NCBI GenBank assembly: GCA_013398175.1
Contig: VZRZ01000585.1
Location: 186,001 to 250,000, forward strand
Direction: 5' to 3'
Source: Climacteris rufus
Taxonomy: Eukaryota; Chordata; Aves; Passeriformes; Climacteridae
DNA: 64,000 nucleotides
Position numbers and translations under genes: made by a program. Positions 49,654-62,700 of the stretch are shown here, piece after piece. Numbering within the stretch: the first letter of the stretch is position 1; every line of letters starts with the position of its first letter. The notes under the pieces were generated by a model. That model ran no database searches, had not been told where the DNA came from, and worked only from the letters and a program-made list of their open reading frames with translations.

Positions 49654-52600
49654 TTGCTTGTGACTAAAAGTAAAGCAGTTGAAAAGAGGAGTTTCCGCAG
49701 TAGGCAAAACAGAAGAGTCTTTGTATGAATACAAAACACCTATTACTTCTGGAATTATTCAGTGAGGGACATACTAGAAAGAGGGCCAGTTTTTAGCTCA
49801 GAATAAAAATTAACAAATCAAATACTGAACTACCAAGTAGTTGACATTCTTTCAGCTCTTAGATTATTCCCTCTTGCATGTGTTATCTCATAGCGATAAT
49901 ATTAAGTTATTATTATTGCAGTCAGTAGGCTTCAACATATCTAATTGCTATCAGATGGAATGTGTTCTTCAGTCTACCTGCCTTCTATTTCAGATGGGAA
50001 AGAAGGGGATATTTTTATTGTCTGAGATGTTTGATAAATGGATGCCTTAAGCTTTCACCCAAACTTCATAACAAACAACCCCACAATTTCCCCCATATTT
50101 GAAGAGACAATAATTACCTTGCAGCAGTCTGTTTTGAAGAGGAGCTGGCTGATACTGGAAATCACTAGTAAGTGATTAAATATTGAATGAACAAAAATTG
50201 GAAGGTTTTTCTGCTACCTAAAAGCCCCCAATGCTCTGTTTCCCCACCAAGTGAGCATTTCCTTGAGTGCACATGGAATCAGCAACTCTGCCTATACAGA
50301 AGGAAAATATTTTCCATCTTCATTGCAAGTGTTCAACTGCAATTAATACAGGGGAAGAAAAAAGTCACCAAATGAAAGTGCTGGAGGACAGGCTCATCAA
50401 ACACTTATGCATGTGACTATCTTAGGTGTAACTAATTAACCTGATATCAGCCTTTGCCAACATCAGCATGTATTGCTTAAAAACTCTGGATGAAACCTGA
50501 AGGTAGAAAAATTAAATCTTGGTTCATGCAAGAATAGCTGATAGGTCTCTCAATTTGGAAATGTAATATTTATGTCTGTAACTTACAATGAATATAATTA
50601 TCTGAAGAGCTTTACTTTGCCATAGCTTAAGTTTTCAGAACTATGTTCTCATATTTATAATTTTTTCTGTAATACGGTTGCTGTGTCTTTGGCTTCCTCT
50701 GCACATTGCATTGAGCATTAAACAGAAAGATGTAAGGTTCCTTGTCTGTATTCCAAAGAAAGGTAGATTGCTGTCTTTACGTGATGTCATCTTTTTTCCT
50801 CTAAAACATAAGTAGATAATGGCGTGGCTTCAACAACAGTAGATAGAATAGGAAGACTCTGAAAAAATTTCCATAATATTTTCTTTTTATTGTCTTACTC
50901 CACTGCTGAATGCTTTCTAAAGCAAATTTGGTTGGAGTTGTGTGTCTTTCTACTCTTTTGAAATTACCAGCAGTCTTGCTTGATAAACTTTAATGATCGT
51001 CAAGAATTTAAACAGAATAATTTTGTCACACTGGGGGTACTGCCAGCTGGGCATGTGAGCCCATAAAGCCCCTGATAAGTCACCACAACATGCCTTGTTG
51101 TGTTGCAGCTATTAAGAAAATCTGTTTTCCAGCAGTGCAAGACCTTTCTGAAACTCCTGCTCTGCTTTGTGAAGTTACATCAGGGAGAATCCTTTCTCTG
51201 CAGGGCTGAGCGCTGGGGAGTGAGTGGAGATATGTGATATATAACCCATCCCAAATAGTCAGAGACTCCAGAAAATTCCTGGGATCAGTCCTGCAGCATA
51301 AGTGCTGTTAAAAAGGCAGTGTTTTAGTAAAAGCATAGTGACAGAATGAGAAGTACGGTGTTAAGAGGAGTGCATATTAACTGTATCGTGAAAAGAATAA
51401 AGAGAAACTAATAAATGGGGAAAGGCAAGGAATATACAGAACACATCAAGATGAGTTATATTTGTAAGACTTCATTTTATTGAGCTTTTATTATTTTATC
51501 AAAGACAATAGTGGAAGATATTGCCATAGATAGTGCTTTTCTCAAACTAAATATTTCAAAGAGATTTTCACTTACAATGTCAGCTTCTCTGTCCCATTAC
51601 TTGTAACATGCATTTGTATTATGACTAGAAAACTGAATTTCTAGAATAATAACCTTTTACTTCATTGCTGTCTTGGAATGAATGATCTTCGCAAGAAAGG
51701 CTTCTTTCCAGCTGGTGTAGAAGGAGATTACCTCGTGGAGAATGCTCTTGAAATATAAATAATGTATTGATAGGAACTGTAGAACGACGTAGCTGGAGGA
51801 CTAGAAAAATTGAATGTTTGCCAAGCTCGTCTATTATTTATCAAAGCTGGTTAAATCTAGTTGTCACAGCTCCAGATCTTGGTAAAAGCCATTCTTTTCA
51901 TGAGTCATATTTCTTTAACCAAAAATTGCAGTTGCACTAGAAATGTTCTTTAGAGAGTAGCAGGCTCTGGGAAGTTGGATATGGCTCTGTAGTTTTTTGG
52001 GTTTTTTGTTTCTTTCTTTGTTTATTTGTAGGCTTTTTTAAATACAGATTTTAACTGATAGTATTTTTTGGACAAGTTCAGAAATTAAACATTTTTGTTA
52101 TATGAAGCTCTGATAAACAGAAAAAAATAATTATTTTTAATTAAAAACTTCTTTGTACTTTAATTGAACTGCCAGGTTTTTATCTGAGGACCATAGAGCT
52201 AGTTTATGAAACAGACTTACCTTTAGGCACATTTGAAAATTCAAGCCCTTAATGCTTTTGGAAGCCAAAATACTTTTAAAATCTGGTTGCTGATAGCCAG
52301 AAAGGTGACTATATGGAATACTAGCAGGATATATTTTTTTATGTCATTGCTGCATATTATCACTTGGATAGGTTTGACTGTTTTTTGAGTAACTCCAGTG
52401 GGGTCATAAAGCACGTGTGGTAGATGGTGTGTGTGTATACCAAACGTAAATATAAGTGTACAGATAGTGTCTGGCCATAAGTAGAAGGCTTGCAGGCATG
52501 CTGACACACTCCAGGGAGAAGAAAGAGAGCACTGTAATAAAATCTCATTGAGGATGCAGAGAGAATGTTTCAGCATTAGGCATTCTCCTCATGTTTCACA

Positions 52601-54274
52601 TAAATGCATCCTCCTCTCATGAGGGGATGAACAGTGCATGTACACTGGCTCATTCAAATTGAATGTTGGTAACAGACGAGTCTTGAGCAAACACTGAAGA
52701 ATCTGGCATTTTTTAAAGACAGGGGAAAGGTTAAGCTGACTGCTGTTTAAACTGCTGTTTATTGGATATTTGTTTGCTGACCGTGTTTATTGAAGGTGGT
52801 GTTGAAAAGATCATTGGCAAGATTTCGGATGGCTGCATAGCACAGGTCAGAATTTTATTAAACTGATGCAGTTTTTACAATGAAGTTTAGATCTTCATAG
52901 GTGAATTAGTAAGTTGGTTTTATATCTGAGGATGGTTACTGTATTTTGCTGGAAGGTAAAAGAGAGTAGGATGTACCTTCTCTGTGTCATTTCCCTTTCT
53001 CTCTTTGACAGCACTGCCTCTTTAACTTTGCTTAAAGCTATAGTAAAAGAGAAGCTTCACCAGATACAGCATTTACAAACCAGAACATTTATTAAGAATA
53101 ATTAGACTTCACTAGAAATATTTTGTTTTTATTATTTTTATTTGCTGTTTCAAAAGTAACAGAGCTCACTGAACCTGAACTTGCTTATTTTCACCTTAAT
53201 GCACTGAGGGAATGCATGGGGAAGAGTCAGAGTCACCCTTTTGGGTGAAGCACAGGATCATCTTGCAATGCTTTAGCTATATTTAAAAGTATCACTAGTT
53301 AATTATAGAAAGAAAAGGTAGGGCTGTATGTGCACACCAGATCTGGTCTTGCGTTGCTGGCACTGTGAAGAGATTTATAAGAACCAAAGAATTTTCATGT
53401 TCTCCTAATTTTTCACCAGTTGAAGTCTTCGACCTTGCAACAGACACACGCACATGATCACCACCTCTCTTTATAGCTGAATGTCAGAATTAAATTCCTT
53501 CACTATTTCAGCAGGGCATCTCTGGTGGTGTCTGAAACATTAGGGGAAGTCTTGTGTTACAAATGCACTTGAGATGTTATTTTCTACTCTTTCTGCATGC
53601 ACATGCTCTCTGATTGTAATTTTTTTATTCTGAAGGCACTCTTTACAGGACTTCAATGATGATATATTATTTTTATTATTTATTTTTTTCCATATCTCTC
53701 CTAGAGATAGGCTAAAAAGCCTTGTAAGTTCACTGCTGCAATGAAAGTTTGTGTTCCTGGTTCTGAGGTCTTGCTTACGTACTGAAACTAGTCTGTAATA
53801 TTTCCTTAGGGGAGCTGCTGCTCTGGAAAAATACTCAAAGTAGCATGTGTTTTACTTTAAAAATGTGTGTGGATGTATGTCATTTCTGTATATAAATACA
53901 TGCTGTATGTGTCTAGAGCTAGTATTGAATTGTCTATGCAAAACAGAGGTATGTATTGTTTGTGTTAGTGCCACTGCCTTCAGGTGGCTTAGACATTCTT
54001 CCATGGACATTCTGGATTAGAGGTTCCTAGAGGAAAACATGAACTCACATGAAGCTAATCTTGGGGTTGACTGGCTCTATTTTGATGATTTACTGTAGGG
54101 AAGCTGTAAGTGTTGTCATGTTCTGTACATGCATCTTTGGACAATGTGATGGCAATTAGTGGTGTCAGGTAAATGGCAGAAATCAGGTTGTCCTGCTGTC
54201 ATTACTGGGAGTAAGCAAGGCCTTGGTCAATAAGCTTATGAAGCCTCTATAGCATTTCAGTACTGGAATGTGGT

Positions 54275-54330
54275 TTCCTTTTGTTTGGGTGGGTTTGTTT
54301 TGGTGTGTTTTGTTTTGTTTTTGTACTAGG
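54275..54330. repeat. T/G-rich low-complexity tract
   Basis: TTTTGTTTGGGTGGGTTTGT and TTTGTTTTGTTTTTG units. Simple sequence without coding content. Confidence 0.65.
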
Positions 54331-54871
54331 AGTGAGTCTTGCACTGGGCTCTCTCTGTGTGTCTGCTGCAGTAACACTAGAAATCAGAGTAAATCTGGAA
54401 TCCTAAGACTGTAAAGTGTGCTCCAGAGCTAGGTGAATGCTTCCTATGAGTTTCCCACATGTCTGTTAAATAGGTTTCTAGAAGGCATGGTTTGACTGTG
54501 TGTTTGAATGGAAGTGTTACGTCAGCAGGACATAGCTGACTCAAAGCTTTGTTTGAATACTGACCCCTAACATCTCTGTTACTAATTTTGGAAACCCTAG
54601 ATGTGATCAGTTTTGAGTGGAAGGGCCTGTGATGGAAAAAGGCATGACATGAAGCCTACAGAATTATTGTGGTCTGTGGGTTTACGTTGTTGCCCCTGTA
54701 GTTGTCAGATGCTCTGGATTTGACTGTATTTGTTGCTTGGTACAGGGGAATGACAGGCAACTCTGTCATGTGCCAGTGTTTGAGAGGGGAAAAAAAGTGT
54801 TGCATGTTGAGACTTGCACCACTTTCAGCAGTGGTTAAAAGGCTGAAAGACACTAATCCTTCCTGGGCTGG

Positions 54872-54876
54872 ACAGC
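54872..54876. repeat. Target-site duplication, left copy (ACAGC)
   Basis: Five bases immediately before the LTR, identical to 55920-55924. A 5-bp duplication is the usual size for ERVL-type insertions. Confidence 0.85.
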
Positions 54877-55056
54877 TGTACTTGGTTTGGGTGGCCAGGT
54901 CTCGGTAGCAGGGGGGCTACAGGAGTGGCTGCTGTGAGAAGCTGCCAGAAGCTTCCCCGTGTCCGGCAGAACCAATCCCTGGTGGCTCCAAATGGACGTG
55001 CCTCTGGCCAAGGCTGAGCCGGTCAGGAATGATAGCAACGCCTCTGTGTTAACAAG

Positions 55057-55063
55057 TTTAAAA
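55057..55063 (+). promoter_or_regulatory. TATA-like box of the LTR
   Basis: TTTAAAA lies about 180 bp into the LTR. Its place upstream of a long transcribed R-U5-like part is plausible, but promoter use is not demonstrated. Confidence 0.3.
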
Positions 55064-55733
55064 TGGAAAAAAAGTTGTGCAGATGTAATTGCAGAGAAGA
55101 GCAGAGTGAGAAATGTGAGAGGAACAACTATGGCCAGTGAAGGAAGGGGAGGAGGTGCTCCAGGCACCAGAGCTGAGATTCCCCTGCAGCCTGTGGTGCA
55201 GACCATGGTGAGGCAGCTGTGCACGTCCCTGTGGCCCATGGAAGAGTGCAGGGATGCACAGATCCACCTGCAGTCCATGGAGGAGCCCCATTGCAGAGCA
55301 GCTGGATGCCTGAGAGGAAGCTGTGAACCCGTGGCAGAGAGGAGGCCAGGCTGGGGACAGTTTCCTGGTAGGACTTGTGACCCCCTGGGGGATCCATGCT
55401 GGAGCAGGCTGTGCCTGAAGGACTGCGCTGCTTGGAAGAGTGGCCCACTTAGGAGCAGTTGGTGGAGAGCTGTTGCTGTGGGATGGGCTCACATCAGAGA
55501 ATTTCATGGAGGACTGTCTCCTGTGGGAGGAACCCCACACTGGAGCAGGGGAAGAATTCTTTTCAAGGCGTGGTGTCAGGTGCAAAGTGATGAACAGACC
55601 ATAAACCCCGTTCCCTGTCTCCCTGAGCCACTCCAAGGGGCAGAGGTAGAGCTGGAAAGGACGGAAGGGTGGGGGGAAAAGGTGTTATTAAGATTTATTT
55701 TACTTCTCTTTATCCTGCTCTGATTTTGTTAGT

Positions 55734-55739
55734 AATAAA
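55734..55739 (+). promoter_or_regulatory. Polyadenylation signal of the LTR
   Basis: AATAAA lies about 180 bp before the LTR end, following the conserved CTCTGATTTTG block. The position fits the R/U5 border of a retroviral LTR. Confidence 0.6.
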
Positions 55740-55919
55740 TTCAATTATAGCTCCAATTCAAGTCTGTTTTACCCTGATGGTATTTGGTGAGAGACATCTT
55801 TGTCCTTATCTCAACTCATGAACCTTTCTTGCACATTCTCTCTCCTGTCCAGCTGAAAAGGGAAGTTACAGTGCAAATTTGGTGGGTGTGTGGCATCCAG
55901 CCAGGGTCAGCCCACTACA

Positions 55920-55924
55920 ACAGC
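55920..55924. repeat. Target-site duplication, right copy (ACAGC)
   Basis: Directly follows the terminal TACA of the LTR and is identical to 54872-54876. Confidence 0.85.
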
Positions 55925-56381
55925 CTCTTCCTATGCCATACACACAGCAGGTTTTGGTTGCACTGAATTTTATGCTGTTACCTCCATGTTTGGGAGCTGT
56001 GTGGTGCACTTTTAATTTTTAAAAATTATTTTATTTTTAAATCAACCCATTTTGTACTCTTTCTTTGAAAACTGCGAGTCAAATCCTAGTGTTACCTTAA
56101 ACATTAATTAACTTTCACTGCCAGAAGATAGCATTTTGCTTTTCTGAAATCTGATGATTAATACTTTTGTTTACTTCTAAGTGATACATTGTTTGGCACG
56201 TCACCGCTGGAGTCCTGCTCCCTTTCTAAAATTGCTGTTCTTGGCTTTGCACAGGCAAATGTTTCCTTTTTGCTTGCAGAACTACCTTAGCTTTTTGTCC
56301 AGAATCCAAATAGTGAATGGAGTTTTAAATTTTAATTAACCTTAGAACAATATTTTGCAATTAAGTCTTAACAGAAAGTTT
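55925..56381. other. Unique AT-rich non-coding DNA
   Basis: Short AT-rich spacer between the LTR and the next CR1 fragment. Nothing recognisable. Confidence 0.55.
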
Positions 56382-56590
56382 TATAGAATCATAGAATGGT
56401 TTGGGTTTGGGAAGAGGTCCTAAAGACATCTAGTTCAACCCAGCTTCCATGGGCAGGAAAGGAAACCTTCCACTGGAGCAGGTTACTCAGAGTTCTGTTC
56501 AGCTTGAGCTTGAACATCTCTAGCAATGGTGAGTCCATAGCTGCTCTAGGCAGTAATTTAGAGTTAATCCTTTTTTTCTGACTACCTATG
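56382..56590 (-). mobile_element. CR1 LINE 3'-end fragment, minus strand
   Basis: ATAGAATCATAGAATGGTTT, GGGTTTGGGAAGAGGTCCTA, AAGACATCTAGTTCAACCCA and CCATGGGCAGG match the antisense 3' end of a CR1 copy. Diverged blocks (TTGAACATCTCTAGCAATGG, CTGCTCTAGGCAG) follow. It is 5'-truncated near 56590. Confidence 0.92.
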
Positions 56591-58785
56591 GGAAAGATTA
56601 AGTTGATGACAGTCCATTTTCCTGCCTCTAAACAGGATACTTTCAATACTGTTACACAGCTGATTCTGCTGATAAGCTCAGAGGGTTTCAGTTCTGAAAT
56701 AACACCGAACTAACCAGTCATCTCTGAATGTCTGTCTTTCACTGTTAAACATTTGTTTCTAGGAAAGCTAAGTTCTCCATCAATATTTACAGTATTCTGT
56801 TTTCTTAAAGAATGTAGTATCTCCATGTATGTTATAAACTACACACCCCCTGTGAGTGAGTGCAGCCTTTCACTCCATGGTAGAGAAATATCAAAGGGGC
56901 TGAGTGGTTATCCCTGTGTTGTTCCAGGTTGGCCATAGAAGAATTAGCCATTTATTGGAGGATATGTCTGAGCTGTCCCAGGGAAGATGTAAACTGGTAC
57001 ACTAGAGGAGACAGAAAGAATGTTTTTTTGGGAAGAGTTCTTCATTATCTTTGTGAAAGTGTAACTTTCCTGCTGATGCCCAGGATACTGTACATCTGTA
57101 GTATTGTGCTTTAGCAGCAAGTGAAAGTGTTGGTGTTTGTATCTTTACATTGTAAATGCAAGTACCATGGCTGCTTCTGGTGGATGGCCGCTGAATGCAA
57201 AGGCAGACTTTGAGGTGAAAAGTAGTACTCTTATGCTAAATTTAGTTGGTTGCTTACACATTTTGCAGATGGGGAAAAAACATCTTTTCTCTTACTGGGA
57301 TGTTGAGGATACCTAGCAACTTAGAGGTTTTCAGAGGCTCTAGTTCAGGAAAACTACGAATATCTCTGGAAAATAATAGGAAAAGGTAACTTACAGAACA
57401 TTCCTAATGTTCACTTTTTTCCCTAGTTAAAATGTAGTTCAAGAAGGTAGATATTCCATATTGAGATTATTAATAGACGTTGTGTTTGAAGCTACCTTTT
57501 CAGTTCAAGCTAATACTGAATGCAATACTAACATATTCAGGAAGGTTTTGGTCATTTTCCCATCCATCTGAGAGCTGCAGAGAGAGAAGAGGCTCCAAGT
57601 TGTGCTCATTCTCTGGGAAGCACTGAGCTCAGCCCTCCTGGTGACTGGTTGATCACCTTGGAAGTGGCCATGAGGTACCATTTTTCTCAGCTCTTCTCAC
57701 AGAAACTGTCTCTCTTTAGGGAAACAGAGGTAGGTTGATAGCTGAAGGCAGCTGCTTCTGGGCAAGAGCTTTGGTGTTTGGTGGAAAATCTTACTTTCAG
57801 ATCCTGAAGAACAATTTTGAATTGTAAATGATTTTGATTCAGAATGTTACTACTAATCTGTGAGGAAAGTCTGAGGTCCCTGAATGGATGCAGTTGTACT
57901 GAACTGAGTTGGATTGTGGATTTGGTTGAGTGTATGCAATATACAACAGTCAGACTTTATGAAAGGGGATGCTGCAGCTGTTGGAAAATGCTGTGAGTGA
58001 AATTAAAGGGTAATTATAACTCAGTATTTTTTGCATAGAGTTTCTAAGAAACTGAAAAGTTGTTTGCCAATGAAAACAGTTCATGCTTTGTGGATATCAA
58101 AGGGATAATGAGGCTATAGGTGTTGCAGAAAGTAGCAACAAGACAATAAAGTCCTTGCTGGAGTTCAGGTGGTCTTGTCAATTTTTTCTTGGTCTTTGAA
58201 AATCCTTTTGCAGTCATGTTTTTTTGTGAGTTTTTTTGCTAGACTTTTGCCCACTCAACATTTGAGATGCAGAAAATTTAAATGTCACTTCCATCTTAAG
58301 GATTAGCTTTGAGCTTAGAGAAAAAAAAGCATGAAGTTAATTGGAAGGTCATAAATAAACTTATCATATGTGTTAATGCATATATTTTTAAAAATTTCTT
58401 TGTAAAAAGATAAATAATTTCTAAAGAAGATCTGGGTAAACACAGGCTTGCTGACCATCTTAGCTGCAGTCTGTAAGATTCTTTCATTCTCAATTGAGAA
58501 AACTGTTACTCAACTTCAGGAGCTGGCTGCATTTTTTTCAGGAACAAAAAAGGGAAGCTGTATACAGTTCTAAATGAAAAGAAATAATTTTAGCACCTGA
58601 TACCAAATACTTAATAAAAGGGAAAAGAGAACAAGAGAAAACTATGTTTATTACAAGAGAGGCAACATTTCATGAAAAATTTGTGGCTGTTTATGGTGCC
58701 AGACAGGTTTGATTTCTCAGCTTTAGGAAACTATATAATGAAAAATGCCTGTAATCACTATCCCTGGTGATATTTCAAAAACCTG
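56591..58785. other. Unique AT-rich non-coding DNA
   Basis: No exon, RNA gene or transposon recognised. Only short frames are present. Confidence 0.5.
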
Positions 58786-58866
58786 TAGATGTGGTGCTTA
58801 GGAACGTGGTTTAGTGGTGGACTCAGCCTGCAGGATTTACTGTTCTATGATTCTATAATATGATGA
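58786..58866 (+). mobile_element. Short CR1 LINE 3'-end fragment, plus strand
   Basis: GATGTGGTGCTTAGGAACGT and GGTTTAGTGGTGGACTCAGC match the sense CR1 block GGTGCTTAGGGACATGGTTT...; the copy ends in TTCTATGATTCTATAATATG. The middle of the usual tail is missing, so about 80 bp remain. Confidence 0.88.
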
Positions 58867-59549
58867 TGTGAGTTAATATAATTAATAAAATCTTAGGAAC
58901 ATGATAATAAATACACAGCTGTCATTTCAGAAAGAAGATTTCCAAGAGTTTTTAGCATATTTTTGCTGTTAATTAAAAATGAAAAACTTGTTCAAGTACC
59001 TATTAGAGTTAAATTGCTTCAAGAGTGCTGAACAAGTGATCTTGGAGGCTGTGAACCATGAAAGCACTGTGCAGTCTTGGGCTTTGTGTCATGTTCCTCA
59101 ATCCCTTGGGTCTGCAGTGATCTGAGCTGTAATACTCAGAGTTATGTGTGGTCACCAGAGCACCTCAGTGCACTGCAATGACTTGGTACCATTTACAGAT
59201 GGTATTTCAAACTTCATAAAGGTGTGGGCAATGCAGAGGTGCTGTGGGGGAGCACTTAGTTGATATGAAAGTGCATTGTCAAACAAAACTGCACTAAATC
59301 CTTGTGGGTTGACAATCTTTTGGATTTTGCGAAGTATTTTGTGTATGATACGCTGTAGATTAGCTGTACTTTAAATGCATAGTATTAGGCTAAGGACTGA
59401 AATGGTGTCTCTTAGTTATCAGCCTTCTCATGTTTTTTCACAGCTTTTTCATGTGCTGTTTCCTGGTGAAGTCTCTTTCTGTGGTTTCATACCTTGATAG
59501 TATATGTGGAAATTGTTACTTTGCTCCTAATTTAATTATTGTAAAAAAT

Positions 59550-59571
59550 ACATATATATATATATATATAT
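59550..59571. repeat. (AT)n microsatellite
   Basis: About ten AT units interrupted once by C near the start. Probably length-polymorphic. Confidence 0.9.
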
Positions 59572-59599
59572 GTTTGTAGTCTAAGGAGGACATAGTGGT

Positions 59600-59730
59600 G
59601 TGTTGTTTGTTTTTTGGTTTTTTTTTGGTGTTTTTGTTTTTTGGGGTTTTTTTGTTTGTTTTGTGTGGGTTTTTTTGTTGTTGGTTTGTTGTTTTTTTGT
59701 TGTTGTTTGGTTTGGTTTTTGTTCTATCTT
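59600..59730. repeat. Long T/G-rich low-complexity tract
   Basis: About 130 bases of T runs broken by G, GG, GGG or GGGG, with almost no A or C. The 68-codon frame read through it is a Phe/Val/Cys/Trp-rich artefact. Confidence 0.85.
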
Positions 59731-62700
59731 GGTAACAGAAAAATTAGTGCTGAGTAGATGCTGTGCTCAGAAAACAAATGTTGAACATAATTCTATTTTG
59801 AATTAAAGTGGCACCGTACTAGTGTGTATATCATTACTGATATTCTCTGGGGCCCTGTAAAGTACATATATCCATGTTTTGGACTGCAAACCCCTTTACT
59901 GGGATACTGGAAAACAGTAATAGGCAAGATATGAAAATGATGAAGTGGCAACTGGCTTTTCTTAGTCTTGTAGCCATTCCTGTTCTACGTAGGTAGGTGT
60001 TACACCAAAGAAATAACTGTTCTGCAAAGCTGAGTTTGTGAAATCTTCAAGTTGTTTTATTTTTTCCTGAAAATATATTTAAACCAATTATTTAAGGAAG
60101 TCTGCAAAACTATTAGTAGTTTTTATAAGGTTATGGATTTCCAACTGATCTCTGGATTGCCCTTGTCATAAGCTTTTCTTTCATCTGGCCACATGCTATA
60201 TATTTGGAGAGTGGGTGCTTATTGCCTCCTTCAAAGGATGGACTAAAGCCCTGGTGTTGGCTTTGATGTAGAAACAACAGCCAGCTGTTCTGCTCCTCTT
60301 TTCCAAGGACTTCTTGTGAAATAAAATTGCAGATGATGAGGATGATGGATTCAAGGAAAAGGAGTCAGGGAACTTCTTAATATATTAAAGCAGAGAGATG
60401 ACAGAGACAGCAAATGCTAAATAAGAAAGAAAACGATGAATCAAAACAAAGGTTTCCAAAGGCTGGTGGCATAACCAGATGAAACCAATATGCATTTGTG
60501 GTTGAAACTTGTGTGTTGTTCCTAAGTTGTGTTTTGTCTGTCTTCTGGTGCATTTCCTCTTCAGATGAAGAAGAAAAGTTCTAACTTTCATGTGGGTTCT
60601 TGGGAACAAAAGCCAGGTTCTTCAGAGATGTATAAGTATCACAGGATTATTTTTATATATTTATGTGCATATACACAAACACAGATGTGTGTTGTTGGGT
60701 GTGGGAATTATTTTTATTTTTTTTAAGTTTTAAATAATCTGTGAACAAAATCTTCTCTGGAGCCAAGTAGGTTGTTTTTTTTTCCTATTGATGAGCTATA
60801 TCTCATAACTGTCTGGCAGAGCTAAAGTGCAGTTGTTTACTGTGCTTGTATTTCATTTCTGATCTGAGCCAAAGTGCTGAACCATAACAAATCTACAATG
60901 CGGAACATTTCTTTATAAAGATTGAGCACAGTAATTTTACAAACTGGAATAGAGTTTATTTAACAAAGTGCTGAGGGAAAAAAAAAGGAAATTAATCAGC
61001 TTTATTCCTATCCCACTGCTGGGTGATTTCCAGAGTTGGCAGAGTGGAGTTCCAGTTCTCTAATGCAGGAGCATGAACTTACCCTGGGATAAAGGCCGGG
61101 TGCATTAAAGCTTGCCCAGGCTTCTGTTGTGCTCTGCAGTGACCACCAGCAATTACAGCTCTCCTTCTGTGAACCTGCTGCGTTGTGGAGAGCTTTAAAA
61201 GCTGTATTGACAAACATGTAGTGGAGATAATTAGCCTCTGGAGGCCTCACTGAGAGGTGTGAGCAAGCAGCTGTCTGGTGTTGTAAGGAAATAGGGCCCT
61301 TTGCAGCAGCAGTAATGTAGGGCTGAAGGTCAATTCCCGTGACATGACATCAGATGTACAATTGCATTTTTTTTAAATTTTATTTTATAAATTACTTGCT
61401 GAGGGCAATGTGAATTTTAGATAGACTACAGAGTGTGAGGGAGGATGGACTTCCCTAGTAGTGGGAACAGCAATATTTCCTGATGCATCTCTTTGGTTAG
61501 CTCTGGGTCATTAATAATGGTGATTGGTGCTTGAAAACACACGCAAAAAGATCTTTTTAGATGGTGGGAGTGAGAGAAAGAAGAAAGCATCTTTCTGTGT
61601 GCTGTTGTATCTTCTGAAAAAGGCCAGGACCTGTTTGCACTGTGAAAATAAGGCTGTAGTGTGTAACATGGCAAAAAAGGGCTTCCAGCTTTTTTAACTA
61701 GATTGTTTTTCAGTGTACAGAGTCTGACATGGCTTGTTCTTGTCCATCCATGCACATGAATGTCTTTCTAGAAAAGAATAAAAAATGCCTGTCAGCAGCT
61801 GGAGTGTTCCAGGAGTCCCATTTCATCAGTGCCACTGACAAAAAATGTGGCAAAATACAGGAGTGAAGCTTCTTTTGCTTTGCCTTTGGGTAGGATTCAT
61901 TATGATTTTTTTCATTACTTTGATTGAAAGTTTAGGACTGGAGTGATATTTATGCTGGTTAGATCTTCTTTCTGTATACATTTTTCAACTATTCTTATGT
62001 ATTTTGTACTGAAACATGAAAACTGAAAGGGAAAACATAGATGGCTGAACCAGAGTTTGCCTAGTCAGCTTGCTTGAAACATTGGAAAAATAGAAAGACA
62101 TTAAAGCTGATTTTGATGCAACTTTCCATCTTGGTTTCACAGTTCATGTTAGTTTTGTTTTTAAACTTTGACAGAATTATTGCTGTTTGCTATAATTATT
62201 GTTTAAGAATAAATATTCTGAAATGCTGTTGGATGCAAGAGGAGAAAAAAAAAATCATATCAATTTCTGTGAGAACTTTAACTTGAATAACAATTTTAAT
62301 AGTGTATCCTGAACTTATTCTTAACTGAGACTGCACCAAAGTGCCTGGGAGGACACATAATTTTTATCTTTGAAGAAGTTTCAATTTGGACTCATGTCTA
62401 TTACATTTTCAAAGAGCAGTGCATGGGGTATGTGACAAGAATTTGGGTGCAGGAGTGCAGGAGAGCAGCGTATCTGCGGTTTGGAAGGAGCAATTGTCTT
62501 CCATAATGTGCAGTTTTTTAAATTGGTAATTAAAATCTGAGCATTGAATTCCTTTACTGAGCTTTCTGGTTTCCAGAAAAGTGATTTTGGTTTTCTCTTC
62601 TGATGTTTTTGTTCTTGCAAACAAAAAGAGCTTCCTGCCTGCCTGTGAGAAGTAGATGAGAAACCATTTTTTTTTGTTTGGTGTTTTGGTGGTGAATGAA

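Larger units (their letters stand above)
47237..54871. other. Unique non-coding DNA with a 28-bp tandem repeat
   Basis: Contains an A/C-rich tract at about 48036-48115, the minisatellite at 49453-49653 (listed), and T/G-rich tracts at about 51990-52030 and 54275-54330. Frames of 60-136 codons show no recognisable domain. Confidence 0.5.
54877..55919 (+). mobile_element. Solo LTR of an avian ERVL-type endogenous retrovirus
   Basis: A 1,043-bp element begins TGTACTTGGTTTGGGTGGCC and ends CCAGGGTCAGCCCACTACA, with TGTA...TACA inverted ends, flanked by perfect ACAGC duplications. I recognise several blocks of a long avian LTR: GGGGCTACAGGAGTGGCTGC, GTGAGAAGCTGCCAGAAGCT, the repeated GGAGCAGG/CTGGAGCAGG modules in the middle, CTCTGATTTTGTTAGTAATA and TGGCATCCAGCCAGGGTCAG. 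A TTTAAAA box lies at 55057-55063 and an AATAAA signal at 55734-55739, as expected for U3 and R. No viral internal region follows on either side, so the provirus was removed by LTR-LTR recombination. The open frames inside it (254 codons plus, 192 codons minus) are products of its GC-rich repeats and not genes. Confidence 0.95.

Noticed and set aside
54959..55723. 254-codon plus-strand frame and overlapping 192-codon minus-strand frame
   Set aside because: Both lie wholly or mostly inside the solo LTR. They result from its GC-rich internal modules and have no retroviral domain.
59600..59806. Phe/Val/Trp/Cys-rich open frame resembling a membrane peptide
   Set aside because: It is the translation of a T/G-rich simple tract.
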